Shown piece after piece: positions 25,578 through 34,757 of a DNA stretch of 64,000 nucleotides. The notes below the pieces were generated by a model that did not search any database, was not told where the DNA came from, and saw nothing but the letters and a program-made list of their open reading frames with translations. Source of the DNA: Paraburkholderia fynbosensis. Its GTDB lineage: Bacteria; Pseudomonadota; Gammaproteobacteria; Burkholderiales; Burkholderiaceae. Position 1 is the first letter of the stretch, and each line of letters begins with the position of its first letter. The stretch covers positions 62,001 to 126,000 of the forward strand of contig NZ_CADIKI010000011.1 of assembly GCF_902859935.1 (NCBI RefSeq), given 5' to 3'. The position numbers were made by a program, and so were the translations under genes.

Positions 25578-26639
25578 ATGAGCTCGAAACTCGAAGCGAT
25601 CGGCGTTGCCAAGCGCTATGGCGATGCGCTCGCGCTGGAACCGACTGATCTCGCCGTGCAGGCGGGCGAATTCCTGACGCTGCTCGGTCCCTCGGGTTCC
25701 GGCAAAACAACCTTGTTGCAGATGATCTCCGGGCTCGTTGCACCGAGCGCGGGGCGCATCGAGATCGACGGACACGACGTCACGCACGTCGAACCGGGCA
25801 AGCGCGGCATCGGCATGGTGTTTCAAAGTTATGCGCTGTTCCCGCACATGAGCGTGTGGGACAACGTCGCATACGGTTTGCGCATGCGACGCAAGTCGCG
25901 CGAAGACGTGCGCGCCGCGGTGGACGACGCGCTCGCGATGGTGCGCATGAGCGAATACGCAAAGCGCTATCCGAAGGAATTGTCCGGTGGGCAGCAGCAG
26001 CGCATCGCGCTTGCGCGCTGCTTTGCCTACCGGCCTTCGGTGATTCTGCTCGACGAGCCGCTCGGCGCGCTCGACAAGAAACTGCGCGAACACATGCAGG
26101 CCGAGATTCGACGCCTGCATAAGGAACTCGGCGCGACCTTCGTCTACGTGACGCACGATCAGGACGAAGCACTCACGCTGTCCGACCGCATCTGCCTGAT
26201 GAACCAGGCGCGCATCGAGCAGGTGGGCACGCCGTCCGATCTCTATGATCGTCCGGCCACACGTTTCGCCGCGGGTTTCATCGGGCACTCGAACCTGCTC
26301 GAAGGCGAACTCGACGCGGCGCGCGGCGCGGGCGGCGAGCCGATCCTGCTCGCGGCGGGCGGCCGCATTCCATTGCCGATGAGCGCAGCGGGTGCGCCTG
26401 CCGCGCGTCACACCTTGCTCCTGCGTCCTGAAGCGCCGCGCCTCGTCGAGCCGCATAGCGGCTTTGTCGACGGCACGATCTCGGATGTCGTGTTCTTCGG
26501 CAGCGACACGCGCGTACAGCTCGCCATGAGCGACGGCACGGAGCTGACCGTGCGCTGCGAGCGCAGCGTGACGCCGCGCGTCGGCGACCGGGTCGGCCTG
26601 ACGTGGGATCCGCACCGCACGACGCTGCTACATGCCTGA
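25578..26639 (+). CDS. ABC transporter ATPase, PotA type
   Basis: The 353-residue ATPase has Walker A GPSGSGKT (37-44), Q-loop Gln83 in VFQSYALFPHM, signature LSGGQ (135-139), Walker B VILLDE (155-160), and the H-loop His in VTHDQDEAL near 194. The C-terminal 110 residues form a TOBE-type regulatory domain, as in PotA and other CUT1/polyamine-type ATPases. It powers import of the solute bound by the preceding gene product, with the fused permease encoded 9 bases downstream. All nucleotide-binding residues are intact. Confidence 0.93.
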   Translation: MSSKLEAIGVAKRYGDALALEPTDLAVQAGEFLTLLGPSGSGKTTLLQMISGLVAPSAGRIEIDGHDVTHVEPGKRGIGMVFQSYALFPHMSVWDNVAYGLRMRRKSREDVRAAVDDALAMVRMSEYAKRYPKELSGGQQQRIALARCFAYRPSVILLDEPLGALDKKLREHMQAEIRRLHKELGATFVYVTHDQDEALTLSDRICLMNQARIEQVGTPSDLYDRPATRFAAGFIGHSNLLEGELDAARGAGGEPILLAAGGRIPLPMSAAGAPAARHTLLLRPEAPRLVEPHSGFVDGTISDVVFFGSDTRVQLAMSDGTELTVRCERSVTPRVGDRVGLTWDPHRTTLLHA

Positions 26640-26648
26640 GGAATCGTC

Positions 26649-28430
26649 ATGACCATCGCTCTACATGTGCAGCGCGAGAACGCAACTGCGCGGCGCGGCC
26701 GGTCCATCGTGCTCGCGCGCTGCCTGCGCTTTTTGCCGATCGTGCCCACGCTGCTGTTCCTGCTGGTGTTTTTCATCGTGCCGGTCGGAGAAATCCTGCA
26801 AGGCGGTCTTGTCGGCGCTGACGGCCAGATCGGCTTTGCGCAGTTCGAGCGCATCGCGCGCACGCCCGTCTACGCGAAGGTGCTGTGGATCACCTTCGCT
26901 ATCTCGTTCCTGACGGCGGCGCTGTCCATTCTGCTTGGCTATCCGGTCGCATACATGCTGAGCCGGCTCCCGGAGCGCGTGCGCGAACGCTGGCTGCTGT
27001 GGGTCATGCTGCCTTTCTGGACCAGCTATCTCGTCAAGACTTACGCGTGGATGCTGCTGCTGTCCAAAACCGGCGTGCTGTCCATCATCGCGCTCTCGCT
27101 CGGCCTCGTGCACGAGACGAGCGGCACGATCCCGTCGCTGACGGGCGTGCTCATCGGCATGGTGCATTCGATGCTGCCGCTCGCGGTCATGACGATGCTT
27201 CCCGTGATGCGCGGCATCGACGAGCGCCTCGCGCAGGCGGCGGAAACGCTCGGCGCGCAACGCAGCATGAGTTTCTTCACGGTGTTCCTGCCGCTTTCGT
27301 CGCCCGGCGTGGCGGCGGCGGGGCTGCTCGTGTTCATCTCGAGCCTCGGTTTCTTCATCGTGCCGGCGCTGCTCGGTTCACCGAAGGAAACGATGATCGC
27401 GCAACTCGTGATCTCGTCCGTGCTCGAACTCTTCGACATGCGTTTCGCCGGCGCGCTCTCGACGGTCCTTCTGATCTGCTCGATCGTCATCTTTTTCGTC
27501 TATGACCGCATGGTCGGGCTGACATCGTTGACGGGCGAGGTGACGGAGCGTTCGCGCGGCTCCCGCGCACAGGGCGTCAGGCTTGCGCTGCTGATAACGG
27601 CGGGCCGGGTTTTCGCGCCATTCGTGATGCGCCGCAAAGCGCACGCGGATACGACCGCGCGCGCCGCGAGCCCGCTCGGACTCTACACGTGCATCATCAT
27701 GATCGTGCTCGTGGCGCCGGTGCTCTCGGTGATTCCCTATGCGTTCACCACGAGCGACTACATCGCGTTTCCGCCGAAGCTATTCAGCACGCGATGGTTC
27801 GGCACCTTCATGGATTCACCCGTATGGCGCAGCGCGATCATCCGGTCGTTCGAAGTGGGTCTGGGCACTGCGCTGCTGTCCCTGCTGCTGGGCTTCGGCG
27901 CGACGCTCGCGATGACGCGCATGCCGCGCCGCGCGAGCAAGCCCGTGTTCGCGCTGCTAGTCGCGCCGCTGATCGTGCCGCGCATCGTGGTCGCGGTAGG
28001 CCTCCTGTATCTGTTCGGCCGACTGGGACTCACGGGTACCAATCTCGGACTCGTGATCGGACATACAGTGCTTGCGATCCCCTATGTGGTCGTCACGCTC
28101 GCGGCGGGCTTCCAGCGCTTCGACTGGCGGCTGGACGATGCGGCCCGCGTGATGGGGGCATCGCCGTTGCGACGCATCACGTCGATCGTGCTGCCCCTGC
28201 TCACGGCGAGCGTGAGCGCGGCATTTCTGTTCGCCTTCCTCGTTTCCTTCGACGATCTGACCATCGCGATCTTCGTGAGCGGTGGCATCAATTCGACGCT
28301 GCCGAAGCAGATGTGGGACGACATCCAGCTGGCGATCACGCCGACGCTCGCGGCCGTGTCGACCACGCTGGTCATTCTGATCGCGCTGGTCGTGGCGGTT
28401 TCATCCTGGCTCAAGCGCCGCGCGCGCTGA
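26649..28430 (+). CDS. ABC transporter permease, PotB and PotC fused in one chain
   Basis: At 593 residues the protein is twice the size of a usual permease. Each half has about six helices and its own ATPase-contact EAA loop: RLAQAAETLGAQRSMSFFTV near residue 197, and WRLDDAARVMGASPLRRITS near residue 493. The linker (about 300-340) is basic and polar (RSRGSRAQG, RRKAHADTTARAAS). The two halves correspond to the PotB and PotC subunits, which are normally separate, so the transporter can be made as a permease monomer plus a PotA dimer. The last helices are followed by KRRAR. It is in tight operon spacing with the ATPase gene. Confidence 0.9.
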   Translation: MTIALHVQRENATARRGRSIVLARCLRFLPIVPTLLFLLVFFIVPVGEILQGGLVGADGQIGFAQFERIARTPVYAKVLWITFAISFLTAALSILLGYPVAYMLSRLPERVRERWLLWVMLPFWTSYLVKTYAWMLLLSKTGVLSIIALSLGLVHETSGTIPSLTGVLIGMVHSMLPLAVMTMLPVMRGIDERLAQAAETLGAQRSMSFFTVFLPLSSPGVAAAGLLVFISSLGFFIVPALLGSPKETMIAQLVISSVLELFDMRFAGALSTVLLICSIVIFFVYDRMVGLTSLTGEVTERSRGSRAQGVRLALLITAGRVFAPFVMRRKAHADTTARAASPLGLYTCIIMIVLVAPVLSVIPYAFTTSDYIAFPPKLFSTRWFGTFMDSPVWRSAIIRSFEVGLGTALLSLLLGFGATLAMTRMPRRASKPVFALLVAPLIVPRIVVAVGLLYLFGRLGLTGTNLGLVIGHTVLAIPYVVVTLAAGFQRFDWRLDDAARVMGASPLRRITSIVLPLLTASVSAAFLFAFLVSFDDLTIAIFVSGGINSTLPKQMWDDIQLAITPTLAAVSTTLVILIALVVAVSSWLKRRAR

Positions 28431-28455
28431 ATTCCGCTTTTCAATCGATATCACT

Positions 28456-29997
28456 ATGCATCGCTACTCGAAATATTTCGCCCACCGCCACGCAGACGAC
28501 GAACTCGACTGCGTGCCCCTGCTCGCTGCCGGATTGCGCCGCGAGCAGGCGCGTACCGTCGCGCACTTCGACGATCAGGCGCTCACCTGCGACGACATTG
28601 CGCGGCAAGTCGCCCAGTTGCAGCGCTGGTTCGCGGACGAAGGACTCGTGCAGGGCGACCGCGTCGCCGTCATGCTCGGCAACGGCGCGGGTCACGTTCA
28701 CCTGATCTATGCGCTCATGCTAAGCGGACTGGTCTGGGTGCCGGTGAACACGAAGCTGCGCGGGGCCGCCCTCGAATATCTGCTGCAGCACGCCGAGCCG
28801 AAACTGCTCGTCATCGAGGACGAATTCGACGCCCTGACTGCGTCGATCGATTGCGGGAAGACTCGACGTGTGCCTCTGCCCGCGTTCGATACACAGGAAC
28901 CGGCTGCTGCATTCACGAGCCCGGAGATCGGCGTGCACGATCCGCTGTGCGTCATCTACACGTCTGGCACGACGGGCGCGCCGAAGGGTGTCGTCTTCAC
29001 GCACCGGATGATGCGCATCGCGAGCGAAGCTGCGCTGCGCGTCGCCGATGTGCGCGCAGGCGACCGGCTCTTCCTGTGGGAGCCGCTGTGCCATATCGGC
29101 GGCGCGCAGATGCTGATGCTGCCGTTCCTCGAGGCGGTGACCTTGCACGCGGTGCCGCGCTTTTCGGCTTCGCAGTTCTGGTCTCAGATCGAGCGCGCGG
29201 GTGCCACGCAACTTCACTATCTCGGCGGCGTGCTCGATATCCTCATGCAACTGCCGTTGGATGCACAACCCGAGGCGCACACGCTGCGCGTTGCGTGGGG
29301 CGCGGGCGTCAGCGCCTGCGCCTGGGCGCCGGTGCAGGAGCGCCTCAAGGTGCGCTTGCGCGAGTGCTACGGCATGACCGAATGCTCGAGCTTTGCGACT
29401 GCCAATGCCACGGGCAAGCCGGGGTCAATCGGTCGCGCGCTGCCGTGGATCGAGGTCGAACTGCTCGACGAAAACGGCCAGCCCGTGAAAGAGGGCGAGG
29501 CGGGCGAGATCGTACTCTCGAGCAAGGTGAATGGCACGTTTCTGCCGACCTACCTGAAGAATGACGAGGCGACCCAAGCTGCGCTGCGTAACGGCAAACT
29601 GCACACGGGCGATCGCGCGCGGCGCGACGCCGATGGCGATCTTTTCTTCATCGGCCGGCAGACGGATAGCATGCGCGTGCGCGGCGAGAATGTGTCGGCG
29701 TGGGAGATCGAGCGGATTTTCGCGGAGCATCCGGCGGTACGCGCGAGTGCTGCGATCGGCGTGGCGTCACCGATCGGCGAGCAGGACATCCTGCTTAACG
29801 TGCAGTTCAAGGAGGAACCGGTGGAGTGGGAGATCATGCATGCGTGGGCGCGCGAGCGGCTCGCAAGTTTCCAGTTGCCGCGTTACTACCGTGCGGTGGC
29901 GAGCTTCGAACTGACGGCCAGCGAGCGGATCAAGAAGCACCTGCTGCCGCGCAGTGTGGACGACGCGTGGGATCGGACGGTCAAGGCGCCGGTTTGA
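28456..29997 (+). CDS. Acyl-CoA synthetase / AMP-dependent carboxylate-CoA ligase
   Basis: The 513-residue adenylate-forming enzyme shows the P-loop-like motif YTSGTTGAPKGVV near residues 170-182, the YGMTECSSF motif near 306-314, HTGDRARRDADGDLFFIGR near 387-405 (ATP-ribose Asp and Arg) and the C-terminal Lys region TASERIKKHLL near 488-498. It activates a carboxylic acid with ATP and CoA. It lies 25 bases after the permease gene; with the crotonase at the operon start it suggests import, CoA activation and beta-oxidation-like processing of one acid. The subgroup resembles crotonobetaine/carnitine- or cyclohexane-type ligases; the exact acid cannot be told. Confidence 0.88.
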   Translation: MHRYSKYFAHRHADDELDCVPLLAAGLRREQARTVAHFDDQALTCDDIARQVAQLQRWFADEGLVQGDRVAVMLGNGAGHVHLIYALMLSGLVWVPVNTKLRGAALEYLLQHAEPKLLVIEDEFDALTASIDCGKTRRVPLPAFDTQEPAAAFTSPEIGVHDPLCVIYTSGTTGAPKGVVFTHRMMRIASEAALRVADVRAGDRLFLWEPLCHIGGAQMLMLPFLEAVTLHAVPRFSASQFWSQIERAGATQLHYLGGVLDILMQLPLDAQPEAHTLRVAWGAGVSACAWAPVQERLKVRLRECYGMTECSSFATANATGKPGSIGRALPWIEVELLDENGQPVKEGEAGEIVLSSKVNGTFLPTYLKNDEATQAALRNGKLHTGDRARRDADGDLFFIGRQTDSMRVRGENVSAWEIERIFAEHPAVRASAAIGVASPIGEQDILLNVQFKEEPVEWEIMHAWARERLASFQLPRYYRAVASFELTASERIKKHLLPRSVDDAWDRTVKAPV

Positions 29998-30015
29998 TAT
30001 CGGATATCGATAGGA

Positions 30016-30053
30016 CTTTAGGGCTATGCGATAATTCACCGATAATCCTAAAG
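30016..30053. promoter_or_regulatory. Candidate operator upstream of the IclR gene
   Basis: CTTTAGG (30016-30022) and CCTAAAG (30047-30053) are perfect 7-base inverted arms 24 bases apart. Between them GATAAT occurs twice (starting near 30028 and 30041), and a GATATCG direct repeat lies just upstream near 29996-30010. The arms end 11 bases before the IclR start. This could be an autoregulatory IclR site; it is judged on symmetry and position alone. Confidence 0.35.
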
Positions 30054-30064
30054 ATGAACATGTG

Positions 30065-30907
30065 ATGATCGAAGCGCCCAAAGTCCCGCGTACGCGCAAG
30101 AGTGTAGCAACGAAGCCGCAGGTCGAGGCGGCGGATCCGAGTACATCGTCGCTGTACGTGCAGTCCGTCGAAAAGGCGATGAAAGTGCTCACCGCCTTCG
30201 ACGGCAGCAAGCGTCAGCTGTCCTTGTCGGAGATATCGTCGCTCACCGGCTTCGACATGAGCGCAACGCAGCGCTTCACCTTCACGCTCGCCGCGCTGGG
30301 CTATCTTTTCAAGGATCCCGACAGCCGCAAGTACGAACTCTCGCCGAGGCTGCTGGACTTCACCTACCATTACCTGACATCCAACGAGCTCGTGAGCCGC
30401 GCGACGCCGTATCTTCAGCAACTGGGCTCGGAGACGGAGGAAGCCACCAATCTCACGGTGCTGGACGATACGGACATCGTATTCGTATTGCGGATCGTCA
30501 GCCGCAATGTGTTCAACGCCCATGTGATTACGGGCTCGCGCCTGCCCGCGTACTGCACTGCGCCTGGACTCGCGATACTCGCGACGCTTCCCGATGCAGA
30601 GATTGACAATATTCTGTCGCGTACGAATCTCGTGCCTTACACATCGTCGACCGTTTATCAGCCGCGCAAGATCAAGGACCGCATCGCGCAGATTCGCAAG
30701 CAAGGGTATGCCCACACCGAGGACGAGTATTTCGTGAGCGACATTTCGACGGCGGCGGCTATCACTAATGCGCACGGGCGGGGTGTTGGCGCCGTGAACA
30801 TTGCGGTGGCGAGATCGCGCTGGCACGCCGACCGCGACGAGCAGCGTTTCGCCGATCTGGTCATTTCGACGGCATCGGCGATTTCGACGCGGCGTCGCGT
30901 GGAATAG
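30065..30907 (+). CDS. IclR-family transcriptional regulator
   Basis: The 280-residue protein has a basic N-terminal tail, a winged helix-turn-helix at about residues 30-92 (VQSVEKAMKVLTAFDGSKRQ, LSEISSLTGFDMSATQRFTF, KYELSPRLLDF) and the IclR effector domain to the end (RATPYLQQLGSETEEATNLT, GSRLPAYCTAPGLAILATLP, then GVGAVNIAVARSRW). GTG 30062 is an alternative start one codon earlier. It lies 67 bases after the ligase gene in the same direction and most likely controls the upstream transport and ligase operon. IclR proteins act as activators or repressors of aromatic and short-acid catabolism. The inducer is unknown. Confidence 0.92.
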   Translation: MIEAPKVPRTRKSVATKPQVEAADPSTSSLYVQSVEKAMKVLTAFDGSKRQLSLSEISSLTGFDMSATQRFTFTLAALGYLFKDPDSRKYELSPRLLDFTYHYLTSNELVSRATPYLQQLGSETEEATNLTVLDDTDIVFVLRIVSRNVFNAHVITGSRLPAYCTAPGLAILATLPDAEIDNILSRTNLVPYTSSTVYQPRKIKDRIAQIRKQGYAHTEDEYFVSDISTAAAITNAHGRGVGAVNIAVARSRWHADRDEQRFADLVISTASAISTRRRVE

Positions 30908-31278
30908 CGCTGTTCGGGTGAGGCCATGGGCTAGCGACGAGCCCGGATCAACTCCCGACATCGAACCGTGCGCGCTGGCGATGCCAATCTCGATCACGCG
31001 GAGCGCGACGATCCGCTCGACGCGAGCGCGGCGGCGCACGTTGAACTCGACCCGGCCATGTATGCACGGCGGCGGCAGGAAACGATCCGGCGAGGGCGCG
31101 CGGCGCGGCGATTGACGGGGGCCGCCGCATGATGACAGCAAAGGTCCCGCTTCCACGAACGTCGACGACGGCCAGCGAGACCCGATTGCGCTTCCGGTGC
31201 GATCGCAGATTGGCAATACCGGGTTCGTCTAACTTATCCACTCATGTCTTGGCGGCCTGCTTACAGGACGGGAATGGA
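30908..31278. other. Intergenic region between IclR and LysR genes
   Basis: The two genes converge here. No gene is supported; the sequence is G+C rich and without recognisable repeats. No clear terminator was seen for either side. Confidence 0.4.
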
Positions 31279-32229
31279 TCATGGATGAATTCTTGAGGTC
31301 GTCCCTTGATCATGCGTGGCACAGGGCGCCGATGCGCTCGACACTTCATGTAATTCGTGGGCGATGATGTTGATCAGCGCTTCAGCAGCAGCGCTCAATG
31401 GCCGCCGCGGATGACTGATGCGCACGATATGGCGGACGATGCGCGGCGCGAGAATCGGATAGGCGCGCAATGCCCCTCGACGCACTGCGCGTTCAACCGC
31501 GATGCGCGGCAGGATTGTCGCGAAGTGGGTGCTTTCGACGAGCTTGACGATCGTACTCAAGACATCGATTTCGAAGCGCGGCGCAAGCAGCACGTCCTCA
31601 TGCTGCGCGGCCGTATCGAGCACGCCGCGCAGACCGTGGCGCTTGGTGGGCAGCACGAGTTCGAGTTCGGGCAATTGCGCGAGCTCGATCGCATGCGGCA
31701 GTTCGAGGCCGTGTTCGGCGCTGGTGACGAGCACCATCTCTTCGTCGAGGAGCGGCTGCGAGTCGAGCGACAGGCGCGAGCGCGGCTTGTTGATCAGCGC
31801 GGCATCGAGCTGGCCGCCCGACACCCAGTCGATGAAGGTCGCGGTGTAGCCGTCGGCGACGGTGACTTCGACATGTGGATAGCGCGCGTGAAAGCGCGAC
31901 AGCGAATCAGCCAGCACGCTTTCCGTTACCGATGCGATCAGCCCGATCGATACGTGGCCCGTCACGATTTCGTCGCGCTGAACCATTTGCTGACGCGCAT
32001 GCGCGAGATCGCGGACGATCGGCAGAAAGAGGCGGTACATCAGCCGTCCGGCGGCGGTGGGCGCCATGCCGTGCGCGCCGCGCTCGAACAGTTGCTGATG
32101 CAGTTCTTCCTCGAGCTTCGCGATCTGCATGCTGAGTGCCGGCTGCACGATGTTCAGCCGCTTGGCGGCGCGCGTCACGGAGCCGTCCTCGAACAGTGCG
32201 ATGAAATACTGGATCTGCTTCAGGTCCAT
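31279..32229 (-). CDS. hmfR: LysR-family regulator of the furan (HMF) catabolic operon, copy 1
   Basis: The 316-residue protein has a LysR DNA-binding domain at residues 1-60 and an effector domain from about 90. Its first 36 residues, including MDLKQIQYFIALFEDG, are identical to those of the LysR protein encoded at 45.0-45.9 kb on the other side of the operon, and similarity continues through both domains. It is divergent from hmfF, with 346 bases between the starts, the usual layout for a LysR activator. Two LysR genes (hmfR1, hmfR2) also accompany the HMF genes described in Cupriavidus basilensis HMF14. A furan acid or its CoA ester is the expected effector; that is inference. Confidence 0.82.
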   Translation of the reverse strand: MDLKQIQYFIALFEDGSVTRAAKRLNIVQPALSMQIAKLEEELHQQLFERGAHGMAPTAAGRLMYRLFLPIVRDLAHARQQMVQRDEIVTGHVSIGLIASVTESVLADSLSRFHARYPHVEVTVADGYTATFIDWVSGGQLDAALINKPRSRLSLDSQPLLDEEMVLVTSAEHGLELPHAIELAQLPELELVLPTKRHGLRGVLDTAAQHEDVLLAPRFEIDVLSTIVKLVESTHFATILPRIAVERAVRRGALRAYPILAPRIVRHIVRISHPRRPLSAAAEALINIIAHELHEVSSASAPCATHDQGTTSRIHP

Positions 32230-32575
32230 GAGAGGTCCATTTGACGTCCGGCAGGAGCGCCGCGGGTTGCATCAGCAAAGTTAATATCCGCTGCGCGGTG
32301 CATCAGGTGACTCACGAAAACCGGTTGTAAAAGCACACCGCGCAACTGTCCGATTAGCTGAGAAAGACCATTGCCCTCAGGCGTTGCCTATTGATAACCG
32401 AGCGCACGAAGAGCGTCATCGGGGCTAACACTGATATCAAAACTAATGATGAAAAACATCAAAAAACAATATTAGAAGTTATAGCCCGTTCTCGCTACGC
32501 TTCATTCCAACTTGCTGCATGTCCGCCCGACAGACTCGTTCCGGCGCCCGGCAGCAAGCATCGATGGAGACGGAA
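32230..32575. other. Divergent control region of hmfR and the hmf operon
   Basis: No gene is supported. From about 32390 to 32510 the sequence is markedly A+T rich against very G+C-rich surroundings, marking a promoter region. It includes the dyad listed at 32447. Confidence 0.6.
32447..32461. promoter_or_regulatory. Candidate LysR operator of the hmf operon
   Basis: TGATGAAAAACATCA is a perfect inverted repeat with 5-base arms and an A5 centre, in the A+T-rich part of the shared region, 115 bases before the hmfF start. Within it T-N11-A spacing is available, as in LysR boxes. It is the most symmetric element in the region. Confidence 0.4.
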
Positions 32576-34072
32576 ATGAACTCACGCGATGCCGCAGGCA
32601 GCGGCACACCTCAATCCTCATGGGCGCCGCAGAGCACCGCGCCGACGCTGCGCCACTGGCTTGAACGCCTGTCGGCCACGGGCCGCGTCGCGACGATCGA
32701 TCAGCCGGTTTCACTCGAACACGAACTTGCGGCAGTCGCCAAACGGCTCGACGGCGAACAGGCCACCATCTTTCTCAAACCGGGCGGCCACGCCATTCCG
32801 GTGGTGAGCGGCTTCATGTCGAAGCGCGCGTGGATCGCCGAAGCGATGGGCGTGCCCGAGGCCGCGCTGCTCGAACGCTTTCGCGATGCGGCCGGGCATC
32901 CTGTTGCCTGGCACGAACTGCCACGCGAAGAGGCCGCGTGCCAGCAGGTCGTCCGCACGCAGGGCATCGATCTGCACGCATTGCTGCCGATCCCGACACA
33001 CAGCGAGCACGACAACGGTCCCTACATCACGGCGGGCCTCGTGATTGCGCGTAATCCGCGGACCGGCATCCAGAATGTGTCGATCAACCGCATTCAGGTG
33101 CACGCCCCGGACCGCATGGCGATCCTGATGCTGCCGCGTCATCTGCTGGCGTTCTATCAGGCCGCGGAAGCGGCGGGCGACGCGCTCGACGTGGCGATCG
33201 CGATCGGCGTCGACCCGTTGACGATGCTGGCGTCGCAGGCCATTACCCCGATCGACGACGACGAACTGGAGATCGCCGGTGCCTTGCACGGCGCGCCGCT
33301 GCCCGTCGTGAAATGCGTGACGAACGACGTGCGTGTACCCGCATTTTCGGAAATCGTGATCGAGGGCCGCATCCTGCCCAAGGTACGCGAGCCCGAAGGT
33401 CCGTTCGGCGAATTCCCGAAGTACTACAGCGCGCGCGAAGCGCGTGAGGTGATCGAGGTGACGGCGGTCACACACCGCGAACAGCCCATCTATCACACGA
33501 TTATTCCGGCTGAAATGGAGCATCTGCTGCTCGGCGCCATTCCGCGCGAAGCGACGTTGCTGGCGCATCTGCAGCGCGGCCATCCGGGCGTGAAGGACGT
33601 AGAGTTGTCGGTGGGCGGCGTGTGCCGGTATCACCTGTGGGTCCAGTTCGACAAGAAACGCGAAGGCGAAGCGAAAAACGTGATTTTGTGCGCGTTCGGC
33701 GCGCACTACGACATCAAGCAGGTGGTTGTCGTCGATACCGACGTGGACGTGCACGATCCCGCCGAAATCGAATGGGCGATCGCGACACGCTTCCAGGCGG
33801 ACCGGGATCTCGTGATTGTGGCGGGCGCACAGGGCTCGCCACTCGATCCGTCGACGACCGTCGGCCAGCCCGAGGATGCGGCGCCGCACATGCAAGGCGT
33901 CAGCGCCAAGATGGGTCTCGACGCGACGCGCCCGATCGTCTATCCAGCACATGTATTCACGCGCGTGCGGATTCCGGGGCAGGACACCGTCGATCTCGAC
34001 CGGCTCGTCGCCACGAGCAACGCGGCGTTCGATGCCTACCTGCACAGCGGCCAGCTGCGCGACGCGGTCTGA
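32576..34072 (+). CDS. hmfF: UbiD-family decarboxylase, 2,5-furandicarboxylate decarboxylase HmfF
   Basis: The ATG at 32576 was chosen because GGAGA lies 6-7 bases upstream; the product has 498 residues. It carries all three UbiD catalytic residues: Arg172 in QNVSINR, Glu274 and Glu279 in EPEGPFGEF, together with the metal/prenyl-FMN region. UbiD enzymes use prenylated FMN for reversible decarboxylation of aromatic or unsaturated acids. HmfF in the HMF pathway removes CO2 from 2,5-furandicarboxylate to give 2-furoate. The assignment to FDCA rests on the neighbours: the UbiX-like partner 13 bases downstream, then furoyl-CoA dehydrogenase, ligase and GMC oxidase genes. It is the first gene of the operon. 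Confidence 0.85.
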   Translation: MNSRDAAGSGTPQSSWAPQSTAPTLRHWLERLSATGRVATIDQPVSLEHELAAVAKRLDGEQATIFLKPGGHAIPVVSGFMSKRAWIAEAMGVPEAALLERFRDAAGHPVAWHELPREEAACQQVVRTQGIDLHALLPIPTHSEHDNGPYITAGLVIARNPRTGIQNVSINRIQVHAPDRMAILMLPRHLLAFYQAAEAAGDALDVAIAIGVDPLTMLASQAITPIDDDELEIAGALHGAPLPVVKCVTNDVRVPAFSEIVIEGRILPKVREPEGPFGEFPKYYSAREAREVIEVTAVTHREQPIYHTIIPAEMEHLLLGAIPREATLLAHLQRGHPGVKDVELSVGGVCRYHLWVQFDKKREGEAKNVILCAFGAHYDIKQVVVVDTDVDVHDPAEIEWAIATRFQADRDLVIVAGAQGSPLDPSTTVGQPEDAAPHMQGVSAKMGLDATRPIVYPAHVFTRVRIPGQDTVDLDRLVATSNAAFDAYLHSGQLRDAV

Positions 34073-34085
34073 GCGAGGCACGGCC

Positions 34086-34757
34086 ATGCAGTCAACGCAA
34101 ACGCGTGAACGGATCGTCGTCGGCATGTCGGGGGCGAGTGGGGCAGTCATCGGCGTGCGACTGCTCGCGGCCCTGCGCCGGCTCGGCACGGCCGAGACGC
34201 ATCTGATCGTGTCGCCGTCGGGCGCCATTACCGCTGCGCAGGAGCTCGGTCTTACGCGTACGGACCTCGACGGCCTTGCCGACGTCGTCCACAACGTGCG
34301 CGACATCGGCGCGACGGTGGCGAGCGGTTCGTTTCTCACCGCGGGCATGGTGATCGCGCCGTGCTCGATGAAAACGCTGGCCAGCGTCGCCAACGGCTTC
34401 GCCGATAACCTGCTGACGCGCGCCGCGGACGTGATGCTCAAGGAGCGCCGTCGCCTCGTGCTCGTCGCGCGCGAAACGCCGCTCAATCTCGCGCACCTGC
34501 GCAACATGACGCTCGCCACCGAAATGGGCGCGATCGTGATGCCGCCGGTGCCCGCGTTCTATGCGCACCCTCAAACCGTCGACGACGTCGTCGATCACAC
34601 GGTCGGCCGGATCATGGATCTGTTCGGCATCGAGCATCGCGAGATTGCGCGCCGCTGGAGCGGTCTTGCCAGCGAGTTCATGCGACGCGAGAACGACGAC
34701 GGCGACGGCGACGACGCCCATGCAACCGCCAGGCGCGGGCAGGGAGGAATGAAATGA
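34086..34757 (+). CDS. hmfG: UbiX-family flavin prenyltransferase HmfG
   Basis: The 223-residue protein begins with the FMN-binding GMSGASGAVIGVRLL (residues 13-27) and has the conserved PCSMKTLASVANG near 97-109, RETPLNLAHLRNM near 133-145 and the late MPPVPAFY segment. UbiX enzymes attach a dimethylallyl group to FMN, producing the cofactor that UbiD-type decarboxylases need. A dedicated copy next to hmfF supplies that cofactor. The C-terminal tail (DDGDGDDAHATARRG) is acidic and unrelated to the fold. Start ATG 34086 has GAGG about 9 bases upstream. The stop overlaps the hmfA start (ATGA). Confidence 0.9.
   Translation: MQSTQTRERIVVGMSGASGAVIGVRLLAALRRLGTAETHLIVSPSGAITAAQELGLTRTDLDGLADVVHNVRDIGATVASGSFLTAGMVIAPCSMKTLASVANGFADNLLTRAADVMLKERRRLVLVARETPLNLAHLRNMTLATEMGAIVMPPVPAFYAHPQTVDDVVDHTVGRIMDLFGIEHREIARRWSGLASEFMRRENDDGDGDDAHATARRGQGGMK

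Noticed and set aside
24479..26615. Long minus-strand frames opposite the ABC binding protein and ATPase genes.
   Set aside because: Low-complexity Arg/Asp-rich translations opposite genes with intact catalytic motifs; treated as shadows.
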